A stretch of DNA of 10,505 nucleotides from JALZHR01 sp036389695 (lineage in GTDB: Bacteria > Acidobacteriota > Blastocatellia > Pyrinomonadales > Pyrinomonadaceae), in the NCBI GenBank assembly GCA_036389695.1, contig DASVWG010000466.1, positions 1-10,505 of the forward strand. Direction: 5' to 3'. The stretch's first letter is position 1, and the number at the start of each line of letters is the position of its first letter. The notes beneath the pieces are model-generated. The model was not told the DNA's origin. It worked only from the letters and a program-made list of their open reading frames with translations, and ran no database searches. Shown here in pieces: positions 1-6,324 of this stretch. Position numbers and translations under genes: made by a program.

Positions 1-1
1 T

Positions 2-1531
2 TTATTTCTCGCCGCGCTTGTCGTAAATATACAGGCGCAGGCGCGAAAATCCGCGTCAAAGCAGGATAAAAACAAAGTCGAAAAGCAGGACAAAAACTCA
101 AAGAAACCGACCAGAGCCGAGCTGGCGCGCGAAGCCGAAAATAAAAAACAGGCTGAGATGCGCGAGCGCGCCGACGAGAGACGCCGCGACGAAGCGCGAC
201 AGGCGGAAATCGCGCGCCAGCGCGCCCTTCAGGAAGAACGCCGTCGCCGCGAGCAAGCCGCCCGCGAAGCCGAAGCCCGCCGCCGCGCCTTCGAGCGCAA
301 TCTGAAAACCGAAACGCAGGCAAATATCGCCGGCGACAACCCGGAAGGCGAGGATTTGGAAATTCGCCGCGCCGCCGTCAACGCGCTCGGCGGACACGCC
401 GGAACAATCGTCGTGCTTGAGCCGCAGAGCGGAAAAGTTTTATCCATCGTCAATCAGGAATGGGCGATTCGCAGAGGCTTCAAGCCGTGTTCGACGATTA
501 AGCTCGTGACGGGCGTCGCCGGATTAAACGAAAGAGTAATTGATTCGACCGGCGAGATTCGCACGCGCCCGTTTCCGATGGATTTAAACGACGCGCTCGC
601 CTTTTCCAACAACGCTTATTTCCAGAGAGTCGGCGTCACGGGCGTCGGCAATGAAAAAATGATTTCCTACGCCCGCGCTCTGGGCTTGGGCGAGCCGACC
701 GGCATCAACGCCGACGGCGAAACCGCCGGAAAGCTGCCTTTCGGCAACAGCAACCCGCGTATTTATTCGCACGGCGACGATTTTGAAGTCACGCCCCTGC
801 AGCTTGCCGTGATGGTTTCGGCGATTTCCAACGGCGGCAAAGTCATCGTGCCGCAAATCGCGCGCACGAAATTCGATAAAGCGAATTTTCGCGGGCAGAT
901 GCGTCGTCAAATCAATTTTTCCCCGCAGAATCTGCAAGGCGTTCTGCCGGGAATGATCGGCGCGGTCGCCTACGGCACGGCGCGGCGCTCGAACGGCGCG
1001 GAGCTGAACGTCGCCGGAAAAACCGGCTCGTGCATCGGGCAAGGCTCGTGGGTCGGGCTTTTCGCTTCGGTCGCGCCCGCCGTCAATCCGCAGGTCGCCG
1101 TCGTCGTCATCACGCGCGGGCAAGCCGAGCGCGGCAAATACGCTTCGGCAATCGCGGGTAAAATTTACGAGGCGATAAGTTATCGTTTTAAAAACGAGCG
1201 CCGCGAATTCGTCGCGAAAACGCCGCTCGAACTCGTCAAGCCGCAGCCGAAAATCAACGCGCAGACTTCCGCGATGCTCGACGACGAGGAAAACGAAGAT
1301 GATTCCGACGAAGGCGACGTGCCGAGCGTCAAGGTTAAAAAGCAGGAAGCTCCGGCGCAGAAAACTCCGCCCGTCGTCCGGACAGCTCCGCCTGCGGCGC
1401 AAAAACCCGTGCTCAAACAAGCCGATAAAAACACTTTCGCGCCGGTCGTCATTAAATACAAACGCGACGGCGCCGAAGAGCCGGACAACTCTCTGCCGAC
1501 GCGACCGCGCATCGTGAAAACAAACAAATAA
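2..1531 (+). CDS. Secreted penicillin-binding transpeptidase (5' end outside window)
   Basis: The reading frame is open to the left edge. It begins there with a hydrophobic stretch ending in IQAQA, which looks like the end of a signal peptide, so the true start is just upstream. The next ATG in frame is at 158, and residues below are numbered from it. About 50 residues rich in Arg, Glu and Ala follow (probable coiled coil), then a penicillin-binding transpeptidase domain from about 80 to 345. All three catalytic motifs are present: S112-T-I-K115, S150-N-N152 and K288-T-G290. This implies an acyl-serine enzyme that cross-links peptidoglycan or binds beta-lactams in the periplasm. No glycosyltransferase or classical PBP dimerisation domain is visible. 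The C-terminal 100 residues are acidic, then Pro/Lys/Ala-rich and probably disordered. The only two cysteines, C111 and C292, sit in the SxxK and KTG motifs. The family call is firm; its exact role (elongation, division or accessory) is not known. Confidence 0.88.
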   Translation, partial: LFLAALVVNIQAQARKSASKQDKNKVEKQDKNSKKPTRAELAREAENKKQAEMRERADERRRDEARQAEIARQRALQEERRRREQAAREAEARRRAFERNLKTETQANIAGDNPEGEDLEIRRAAVNALGGHAGTIVVLEPQSGKVLSIVNQEWAIRRGFKPCSTIKLVTGVAGLNERVIDSTGEIRTRPFPMDLNDALAFSNNAYFQRVGVTGVGNEKMISYARALGLGEPTGINADGETAGKLPFGNSNPRIYSHGDDFEVTPLQLAVMVSAISNGGKVIVPQIARTKFDKANFRGQMRRQINFSPQNLQGVLPGMIGAVAYGTARRSNGAELNVAGKTGSCIGQGSWVGLFASVAPAVNPQVAVVVITRGQAERGKYASAIAGKIYEAISYRFKNERREFVAKTPLELVKPQPKINAQTSAMLDDEENEDDSDEGDVPSVKVKKQEAPAQKTPPVVRTAPPAAQKPVLKQADKNTFAPVVIKYKRDGAEEPDNSLPTRPRIVKTNK

Positions 1532-1650
1532 GGCAAAAGGTAAAAGGTAAAAGGCAAAAGTAGAAGAAGCCTGTCGAGTTTATTCGGCAGGCTTCTTCAA
1601 TTTTTCATTTTTTTGCCTTTTGCCTTTTGTCTTTTACCTTTTGCCTTTTT
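1532..1650. repeat. Heptamer-repeat inverted repeat A
   Basis: The sequence directly after the PBP stop codon is built of 7-nt units of the type ggcaaaa/ggtaaaa (1532-1560). The complementary units (ttttgcc/ttttacc) run from about 1611 to 1650. As RNA, 1532-1560 can pair with about 1617-1645 almost without interruption, counting two G-U wobbles. This encloses the smaller terminator hairpin at 1563-1598. The base composition differs sharply from the flanking gene. It resembles the short tandem heptanucleotide repeats described in cyanobacteria. Its function is unknown. Confidence 0.85.
1563..1613 (+). terminator. Intrinsic terminator after the PBP gene
   Basis: A 14-bp stem pairs 1563-1576 with 1585-1598, including one G-U pair, and has an 8-nt loop. 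A T-rich tract follows (1601-1613). It lies 32 bp past the stop codon, inside the heptamer-repeat hairpin, and probably ends the PBP transcript. Confidence 0.8.
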
Positions 1651-1661
1651 ACACTTTTCGC

Positions 1662-1691
1662 TTGACACATATATAAAACTTGCGTGATTAT
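1662..1691 (+). promoter_or_regulatory. Candidate sigma-70 type promoter for the TPR-like gene
   Basis: A perfect TTGACA lies at 1662-1667. The best -10 at normal spacing is GATTAT (1686-1691, 18-bp spacer), which matches only 4 of 6 consensus positions. It follows the terminator and would give a leader of about 175 nt. The -35 is convincing and the -10 is weak; another -10-like site (TATTCT, 1715-1720) exists. Confidence 0.35.
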
Positions 1692-1751
1692 TTTGTTTTT
1701 CGTATTTAAACAGGTATTCTGTATAAAAGAATAGCGAAAGTCGCATTTATA

Positions 1752-1789
1752 TTTCCCCGACAAGATTAGCAACGTTTTTTTCGGGGAAA
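1752..1789 (+). other. Leader hairpin upstream of the TPR-like gene
   Basis: A perfect 9-bp stem pairs tttccccga (1752-1760) with tcggggaaa (1781-1789) around a 20-nt loop with a T-run. It falls within the untranslated leader, about 84 nt before the start codon. There is no T-tract after the stem, so it is not a standard terminator. The rest of 1650-1857 shows no other recognisable feature, and I do not recognise a known riboswitch here. Confidence 0.45.
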
Positions 1790-1857
1790 ACATCTGAGAT
1801 TACGCAATACGGAAGTCCCACAGAAACCACGAAGTTTTGCAGAGACGGACAACGTTT

Positions 1858-1863
1858 GGAGGA
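1858..1863 (+). promoter_or_regulatory. Ribosome binding site deciding the start at 1873
   Basis: GGAGGA is followed by 9 nt and then ATG at 1873. It selects this ATG over the in-frame TTG at 1837, and the ATG also gives a clean signal peptide. Confidence 0.85.
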
Positions 1864-1872
1864 TTAAATCGA

Positions 1873-3114
1873 ATGAAAACAGTATTTAAATTTTTTGGAC
1901 TGGCAGCGATGCTGATGGTTTTTGCCGCCGCACCGGCATTCGCGCAGGAAGAATGCGAAGGTTTGTATAATCAATTTCTCGCCAAATATAAAGGCAAGAC
2001 TATCGACGAGCAAAAAGCGGCGATTGGCATCGGTGAACAGTTTATTTCAAAATGCAACAGCGAAGACTTAAAGCCGAATAAAGATTTCGTCGAAAAACAA
2101 GTTAAAAAGCTGCGGGAGATCGTAAACTCGGGTGAAACAATTGCCTGCTTTAACAATGCGGTCAAAGACCCGAAAACCGTTAATGCCGATAATGCCTATC
2201 GCTGCGGCAAGGACATTATCGCCGCTAATCCCGATTTAATTGACGTGCCGCTGGTGCTGGCGACGATTGGCTTTGACCGCGTGACCGCCGCCACGCCGAA
2301 CGATACCTTTAACGCGCAGGCGATAGATTACGCCAAACAGGCGATTTCAAAAATGGAAGCCGGAAAAACTTCCGACCAATACGGCGCATACGCTTACATC
2401 TACAAAACCAAAGAATATCCGGACGGCAAAAGCAACGCGCTGGCGTGGATGAACTACACCATCGGCTACATTATGTATAACCGTCAGAATATGAAGAAGG
2501 AAGCCATTCCTTATCTTTATAAATCGATGCAGTATACTTCCGCCGTGAAAAAGAATCCGATTGTCTATCAGAGCATCGGCGACTGGTATAAAGACGAATA
2601 CAACCGTCTGGACGACGAGCGCGCCAAATTAGCCGAACAGGCAAAAGATAAAACGCCGGAAGAAGCCAAAGCGCTGGCTGACAAAGCCAAAGAATTGCTT
2701 CTGCTGCAAAAAGGCTACGCCGACCGGATGATTGACGCTTACGGGCGCGCGTACAATCTTGCCGGCACTGATGCGGCTTACAAAGCCGGTCTTTACACCA
2801 ACCTGAAAGTTCTTTACGCGTTCCGTTACGACAATAAGCCGACGACGCCGCTCGATTCGTATATTTCCACTTTAAGCGGAAAACCGATGCCCGACCCGTC
2901 CAGCACGGTGACGCCGGTGGTCGATACCACGACGACGACGACGACTGCGACGACGCCGACGACCAGCTCGCTGACTTCGACGCCGACCACGACGACGAAC
3001 AACAACACCAGACCGACAACGGACGCGAACACGACGAAAGCGAAAACCGCGACGACGACCACCAAAACGCCGGTTAAAACAACGCCCGCGCCGAAAAAGA
3101 AAGGAACTCGTTAA
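1873..3114 (+). CDS. Exported helical (TPR-like) protein with Thr-rich tail
   Basis: This is a 413-residue protein. It starts with a signal peptide (charged MK, hydrophobic 5-20, cleavage probably after AFA at residues 22-24), so it is exported. Residues 25-330 are mostly helical. The stretch near 190-250 has the spacing of tetratricopeptide-type helix pairs (YTIGYIMYN followed by AIPYLYKSM). A charged, coiled-coil-like segment lies at 245-285. From about 351 to the end the chain is a low-complexity tail dominated by Thr, with Asn, Ala, Pro and finally Lys/Arg, and is probably disordered. Three cysteines are present in the mature protein (C28, C61, C92), plus C111. The gene is bracketed by terminators and looks monocistronic. 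TPR-like exported proteins often act as scaffolds, but I cannot name a partner or function. It could equally be described as a hypothetical repeat protein. Confidence 0.85.
   Translation: MKTVFKFFGLAAMLMVFAAAPAFAQEECEGLYNQFLAKYKGKTIDEQKAAIGIGEQFISKCNSEDLKPNKDFVEKQVKKLREIVNSGETIACFNNAVKDPKTVNADNAYRCGKDIIAANPDLIDVPLVLATIGFDRVTAATPNDTFNAQAIDYAKQAISKMEAGKTSDQYGAYAYIYKTKEYPDGKSNALAWMNYTIGYIMYNRQNMKKEAIPYLYKSMQYTSAVKKNPIVYQSIGDWYKDEYNRLDDERAKLAEQAKDKTPEEAKALADKAKELLLLQKGYADRMIDAYGRAYNLAGTDAAYKAGLYTNLKVLYAFRYDNKPTTPLDSYISTLSGKPMPDPSSTVTPVVDTTTTTTTATTPTTSSLTSTPTTTTNNNTRPTTDANTTKAKTATTTTKTPVKTTPAPKKKGTR
2926..3111 (+). repeat. Low-complexity Thr-codon tract (acg triplets)
   Basis: This part of the TPR-like gene consists largely of acg/acc/act codons, including five acg triplets in tandem at 2929-2943 and shorter runs later. 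Triplet gain or loss here would change the length of the Thr-rich tail without breaking the frame. On the opposite strand it makes long spurious open frames of Val and Ser. Confidence 0.8.
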
Positions 3115-3157
3115 TCTTCAAAGCGTGAACAGTCTTTGAAAAACTTCTTTTATCCGG

Positions 3158-3195
3158 AGTCAGACGCTAATCTACGGCGTCTGACTTTCTTTTTT
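3158..3195 (+). terminator. Intrinsic terminator after the TPR-like gene
   Basis: A perfect 10-bp stem pairs agtcagacgc (3158-3167) with gcgtctgact (3177-3186) around a 9-nt loop. The tract ttctttttt follows directly. It lies 44 bp after the stop codon, separates this gene from rnc, and is a textbook rho-independent terminator. Confidence 0.9.
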
Positions 3196-3221
3196 ACAGC
3201 GTTTTTCTGATAATAACGTCT

Positions 3222-3953
3222 ATGTCGCAAAATCTCGGACGGCTCGAACAACTGCTCGGTTACAAATTTCAAAACCTGGAATTGCTGCAACGCGCCCTGA
3301 CGCATCGCTCGTGGGCTTACGAAAACGCGCCGACGACCGACAACGGCGACGCGGCTCGTAGCCTGCAAAACGAATCGCTCGAACTGGTCGGCGACGCCGT
3401 TCTCGGACTGGCGGTCGTCGAACAGCTTTATAATAAACACACGGCGTCGAGCGAAGGCGATTTGACGCTGATGAAACATCGTCTGGTCAGCACCGGAACG
3501 CTTGCCGAGGCGGCGCAGCGCATCAATCTCGGCGATTTTCTGCGCGTCGGCAAAGGCGAGGAAAAAACCGGCGGCAGGCGCAAGCAGGCGCTGCTCGCCG
3601 ACACGTTCGAAGCCGTTCTGGGCGCGATTTTTTTCGACAGCGGCTATGTCGCGGCGCGCTCTTTTGTGCAGCGGGTTTTAGCCGACGAGATTCGCAGCGC
3701 GACGCCGACTTCTTCGATTGATTACAAAACTTTATTGCAGGAAACGCTGCAGGCTGATAAGCGCGAAGCGCCGACCTACAACGTCATCAAAACTTCCGGT
3801 CCGCCGCACAATCGCACCTTTCACGTCGAAGCCGCGTGGGACACGGGCGCGGTGCGCGGCAAAGGAACTTCGATAAAACAAGCCGAAATGATGGCGGCAA
3901 ACCTGGCGCTGAAACAATTAAAGAAAGAAAAAAAAGCGGAAAACCAAACTTAA
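3222..3953 (+). CDS. rnc: Ribonuclease III
   Basis: This 243-residue endonuclease cleaves double-stranded RNA, for example rRNA precursors and structured mRNAs. It acts in the cytoplasm as a dimer with metal ions. The catalytic domain covers about residues 5-155 and includes the signature NESLELVGDAVLG (50-62). By alignment in the mind to E. coli E38, E41, D45, D114 and E117, the matching residues are E51, E54, D58, D127 and E130, with the same spacings, so the enzyme should be active. A double-stranded-RNA-binding domain follows (about 166-236), with a conserved KQAEMMAANLALKQL end. About a dozen extra residues (near 33-46) lie between the first helices and the signature compared with E. coli. 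No Shine-Dalgarno sequence is visible. A GATAAT (3209-3214) lies so close to the ATG that a leaderless mRNA is possible. lepB follows after 46 bp, a common arrangement. Confidence 0.96.
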   Translation: MSQNLGRLEQLLGYKFQNLELLQRALTHRSWAYENAPTTDNGDAARSLQNESLELVGDAVLGLAVVEQLYNKHTASSEGDLTLMKHRLVSTGTLAEAAQRINLGDFLRVGKGEEKTGGRRKQALLADTFEAVLGAIFFDSGYVAARSFVQRVLADEIRSATPTSSIDYKTLLQETLQADKREAPTYNVIKTSGPPHNRTFHVEAAWDTGAVRGKGTSIKQAEMMAANLALKQLKKEKKAENQT

Positions 3954-3968
3954 GAATTTTTTATTGCG

Positions 3969-3974
3969 TATAAT
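3969..3974 (+). promoter_or_regulatory. Possible -10 element before lepB
   Basis: A perfect TATAAT lies 25 nt before the lepB ATG, in the rnc-lepB gap. No matching -35 is seen 16-18 bp upstream, so it may be chance in AT-rich sequence. lepB could also simply be cotranscribed with rnc. Confidence 0.25.
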
Positions 3975-3999
3975 TACCGAGCATTCACAACTTTTTAAA

Positions 4000-4848
4000 A
4001 TGAGTAAAACAGAAACCGAAGTTACAGAAACCGCCCCGAAACCCGCCGGACCGCCGAAAGGCGTTTTCCGCGAATATTTCGAATCGTTTGTCGTGACGCT
4101 GATTATGGCGCTTTTCGGAATGACGTTTGTCATTCAGGCAGTGACGGTTCCGACCGGCTCGATGCAGAACACGATTCTGGTCGGCGATTATCTGCTGGTC
4201 AATAAATTTATCTTTGCGCCGGGCGGAAAGCCTCTGCCGTTTCTGCCGCAGCGCGAGATTCGGCGCGGCGACGTCATCGTTTTCAAGTTTCCCGGTTATC
4301 AGGACAAGCGTCTGGCTCCGGCTCTGGAAGTGCAGGGCGCCGGCACGCCTTATACGACAAACTTCGTCAAGCGCGTTATCGGAATGCCGGGCGAGACGGT
4401 CGAATTTCGCAACAATCAGGTTTACATCAATGGTGAGCTGCTGCCCGAACACCGTATCGTCGCCGATTCGCCGATTGACCGCAACGGCGATGAAAACGAG
4501 GAAGCGCCGCTGATGGTCAAAAGCGAAGAATCGCGCGAGGACAACGAAAAATACAGCGTTTATTACAAGGAAGGCACCATGCAGGCGGCGGAAAAAGGCA
4601 GATTGCCGGTCAGCGGCAGATACGGCGTTCCGGGCGGACAGATAAAAGTTCCCGACGACAGCTATTTCGTCATGGGCGACAGCCGCGACCATAGCCTCGA
4701 CAGCCGTTACTGGGGCTTTGTTCACCGCGATTTAATCATCGGACGCGCCATGTTCGTTTACTGGTCGTGCGACCGCACCAACAGCAACGGGACTTTCGAC
4801 TGCATTACCAGCCCGCGCCTCGACCGCATCGGCAAATTTATAAAATAG
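4000..4848 (+). CDS. lepB: Signal peptidase I
   Basis: This 282-residue membrane serine protease removes signal peptides from exported proteins. A short cytoplasmic tail (1-27, acidic then Pro-rich) precedes one transmembrane segment (about 29-49). The catalytic domain is outside. The catalytic serine is S54 in PTGSMQ, and the general base is K124 in NFVKRVIGMPGE. The conserved box GDSRDHSLDSRYWGFV is at 226-241. An insert rich in Asp/Glu/Lys at about 155-200 makes the domain larger than minimal Gram-positive enzymes. Two cysteines (C257, C268) near the C-terminus are the only ones and could form a disulfide. I take the ATG at 4000 as the start and not the in-frame TTG at 3964, because that start gives the usual short tail. 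No clear Shine-Dalgarno is visible. The gene follows rnc closely and ends exactly where a repeat hairpin begins. Confidence 0.96.
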   Translation: MSKTETEVTETAPKPAGPPKGVFREYFESFVVTLIMALFGMTFVIQAVTVPTGSMQNTILVGDYLLVNKFIFAPGGKPLPFLPQREIRRGDVIVFKFPGYQDKRLAPALEVQGAGTPYTTNFVKRVIGMPGETVEFRNNQVYINGELLPEHRIVADSPIDRNGDENEEAPLMVKSEESREDNEKYSVYYKEGTMQAAEKGRLPVSGRYGVPGGQIKVPDDSYFVMGDSRDHSLDSRYWGFVHRDLIIGRAMFVYWSCDRTNSNGTFDCITSPRLDRIGKFIK

Positions 4849-4954
4849 TCATTAGTCCTTCGTCCTTTGTCCTTCGTTTGTTGAAATAAATCCGGGAACC
4901 TGAGTTTTATTTAACTTGCAAAGGACGAAGGACTAATGACGAAGGACTAATAAC
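4848..4954. repeat. Heptamer-repeat inverted repeat B
   Basis: A perfect 22-bp inverted repeat pairs 4848-4869 with 4919-4940 around a 49-nt spacer. The arms are made of 7-nt units (aaggacg/aaggact/aatgacg). The left arm starts at the last base of the lepB stop codon. One further unit (4941-4954) continues beyond the right arm and carries GAAGGA 10 nt before the psuG ATG, so the repeat appears to supply the psuG ribosome binding site. Confidence 0.85.
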
Positions 4955-4956
4955 AA

Positions 4957-5853
4957 ATGTTAAAATTCAGCGAAGAAGTCGCCGCCGCTTTAAAACATAA
5001 ACAGCCCGTCGTCGCGCTCGAATCGACGGTTATCGCGCACGGGCTTCCCTTTCCGCAAAATCTCGAAACCGCGCACAATCTGGAAAAAATCGTCCGCGAA
5101 AACGGCGCGACGCCCGCGACTATCGCTGTTTTCGATGGTGAATTCTACGTCGGACTCGACGAAAATCAAATCAACCGGCTCGCCAACGACAAAAACATCC
5201 GCAAAATCTCGCGGCGCGATTTGCCGATTGCCGTCGCCGGAAAATTAAACTGCGCCACAACCGTCGCCACCACGACTTTTATCGCTCACCGCGCCGGAAT
5301 CAGGGTTTTTGCGACGGGCGGCATCGGCGGCGTTCATCGAGGCTTCGCGGCGGACGTCTCGGCGGATTTGCCGGAGCTGGCACGGACGCCGATTACCGTC
5401 GTCTGTTCGGGCGCGAAAATCGTCCTGGATTTGCCCGCCACGCGCGAATGGCTCGAAACCAACGGCGTCGCGATTCTCGGCTGGCAATGCGACGAGCTTC
5501 CCGCTTTTTATTCGTCGAAAAGCGGTCTTCTCGTCGATGAACGCGTCGATTCGCCGCAAGAAGCCGCGCGCATCGCGCAATCGCGCGACGAATTAAACTT
5601 ACAAAACGCGATTCTCGTCGCCGCGCCCGTTCCGCCCGCATTTGAAATCGATTCGGACGAACTCGAAAAGATTTTGAGCGACGCTCTTGAACTCGCCTCC
5701 GAAAAAAACGTTCGCGGCAAAGAAATCACGCCGTTTCTGCTCGCGCAAATGTCCGAACGAAGCGCCGGAAAAACTTTAGCGGCAAACATCGCCCTACTGG
5801 AAAACAACACTCGTATCGCCGCGCAAATCGCCGCGTCTCTGAAACAAATGTAG
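4957..5853 (+). CDS. psuG: Pseudouridine-5'-phosphate glycosidase
   Basis: This 298-residue enzyme reversibly splits pseudouridine 5'-phosphate into ribose 5-phosphate and uracil, as part of pseudouridine salvage from RNA turnover in the cytoplasm. The full length matches the family (IndA/PsuG). Visible family motifs are VALESTVIAHGLP (19-31, with E22), ISRRDLP preceded by K83, ATGGIGGVHRG (119-129), VSADL with D137, VCSGAKIVLDLP with K154 (the expected Schiff-base lysine), and LAANIALLENN near the C-terminus. The residue assignments rest on recalled family knowledge, not an alignment. The ATG at 4957 gives the usual short MLKFSEEVAAAL start. The partner kinase gene (psuK, PfkB family) is not in the window. 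The stop codon lies within the left arm of the next repeat element. Confidence 0.95.
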   Translation: MLKFSEEVAAALKHKQPVVALESTVIAHGLPFPQNLETAHNLEKIVRENGATPATIAVFDGEFYVGLDENQINRLANDKNIRKISRRDLPIAVAGKLNCATTVATTTFIAHRAGIRVFATGGIGGVHRGFAADVSADLPELARTPITVVCSGAKIVLDLPATREWLETNGVAILGWQCDELPAFYSSKSGLLVDERVDSPQEAARIAQSRDELNLQNAILVAAPVPPAFEIDSDELEKILSDALELASEKNVRGKEITPFLLAQMSERSAGKTLAANIALLENNTRIAAQIAASLKQM

Positions 5854-5980
5854 GGGCAGGTCTTGTGCCTGCCCAATGAGCGTAGCGAATAAATGATTAA
5901 TTAAATTCAACATTGAATTTAATCTAAATTGATTAGCGTCCATTCGGACGCTTTGGGCAGGCACAAGACCTGCCCCTACA
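5849..5980. repeat. 132-bp fold-back element with palindromic arms
   Basis: A perfect 26-bp inverted repeat pairs 5849-5874 with 5955-5980. Each arm is itself a palindrome (gggcagg, 7-nt loop, cctgccc). The 80-nt spacer holds two more perfect hairpins: 5901-5910 with 5913-5922 (10 bp, AT-only apart from one pair) and 5936-5941 with 5946-5951 (6 bp). The ends read tgtagggg and cccctaca. This layout resembles a paired REP/BIME or a MITE. No transposase is present. The psuG stop codon (5851-5853) is inside the left arm, so the element could also end the psuG transcript, though no T-tract follows. Confidence 0.85.
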
Positions 5981-6043
5981 TTCCTTTTGACGCTGCATCT
6001 TTTCTGCTAGGGCGGGAATTTTGATTGGAATTAAAAAAAATTC

Positions 6044-6073
6044 TTGCCAAATCCGTTCTCAATTTGCTAATCT
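6044..6073 (+). promoter_or_regulatory. Candidate promoter for the riboswitch transcript
   Basis: TTGCCA (6044-6049; 5 of 6 consensus bases) is followed after 18 bp by TAATCT (6068-6073), which has an extended TG one base upstream (6065-6066). Transcription would start near 6080, just before the riboswitch core. The -10 is imperfect, but its position is right. Confidence 0.45.
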
Positions 6074-6087
6074 AACCGACACAATTA

Positions 6088-6218
6088 AAAGTCGCCGAAG
6101 TTATCTAAAAAATAACACGGGGGAACCAACTTTTCGGGGCGTATCTGTTTTTACAGAAGAAGACTTCTTCGCTTCCAGCCCGTCAGCTAACCTCGTAGGC
6201 GTAACGAAGGAGGACACG
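6088..6218 (+). ncRNA. ydaO/yuaA-type riboswitch (cyclic di-AMP)
   Basis: The conserved landmarks of the ydaO class appear in order. They are the closing-stem strand cgccgaa (6093-6099), a small hairpin (6100-6104 with 6111-6115), cgggggaacca (6118-6128) and cggggcgtat (6135-6144). A variable hairpin follows (about 6157-6170), then the hallmark agcccgtcagctaacctcgt (6177-6196), ggcg (6198-6201, pairing with cgcc) and gaaggagga (6205-6213). The known ligand of this class is cyclic di-AMP, and binding usually lowers downstream expression. The outer limits are approximate. It precedes a terminator-like hairpin and then the 75-residue gene. Predicted short reading frames across it are not genes. 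Confidence 0.88.
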
Positions 6219-6231
6219 ACCCGTTTTCTGG

Positions 6232-6264
6232 AAAGGTATGATGCGTGTGCTTCATACCTTTTTC
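6232..6264 (+). terminator. Riboswitch expression-platform terminator
   Basis: A 10-bp stem pairs aaaggtatga (6232-6241) with tcatacctttt (6252-6261) around a 10-nt loop, ending in a run of five T and a C. It lies 14 nt past the riboswitch and 61 nt before the next start codon, the right place for ligand-controlled termination. The U-tract is short because part of it is in the stem. Confidence 0.7.
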
Positions 6265-6309
6265 TGTATCCGAAAGGCGAACCGAGTCGTTCCTGCCGCG
6301 AATAAAAAC

Positions 6310-6315
6310 GGAGGT
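6310..6315 (+). promoter_or_regulatory. Strong ribosome binding site of the 75-residue gene
   Basis: GGAGGT is followed by 9 nt and then ATG at 6325. It is the best Shine-Dalgarno in the window. It fixes this start over earlier in-frame ATGs (6238, 6241) that lie inside the terminator hairpin. Confidence 0.85.
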
Positions 6316-6324
6316 TTAATTGAT

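Noticed and set aside
584..1420. 278-codon open frame on the - strand opposite the PBP gene
   Set aside because: It is the antisense shadow of a clear PBP domain; its Arg/Asp-rich composition is typical of mirrored codons, with no motif.
1605..1793. 62-codon open frame on the - strand ending in a Lys/Arg/Gln repeat
   Set aside because: The repeat end is the heptamer array translated, and the rest lies across a leader and promoter region with no ribosome binding site.
1837..1872. TTG at 1837 as start of the TPR-like gene
   Set aside because: The ATG at 1873 has a GGAGGA site at ideal distance and yields a proper signal peptide; the extra 12 residues would put polar residues before it.
2471..3065. 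Ser/Val-rich open frames on the - strand of the TPR-like gene
   Set aside because: They arise from the acg/acc triplet tract read backwards and are not membrane proteins.
5936..5954. Hairpin gcgtcc/ggacgc followed by ttt as a psuG terminator
   Set aside because: The stem is only 6 bp and only three T follow before G-rich sequence, so it is better seen as part of the fold-back element.
6021..6305. 94-codon open frame on the + strand across the riboswitch
   Set aside because: It coincides with the conserved riboswitch core and terminator hairpin, has no ribosome binding site, and the protein is unlike any gene product in composition.
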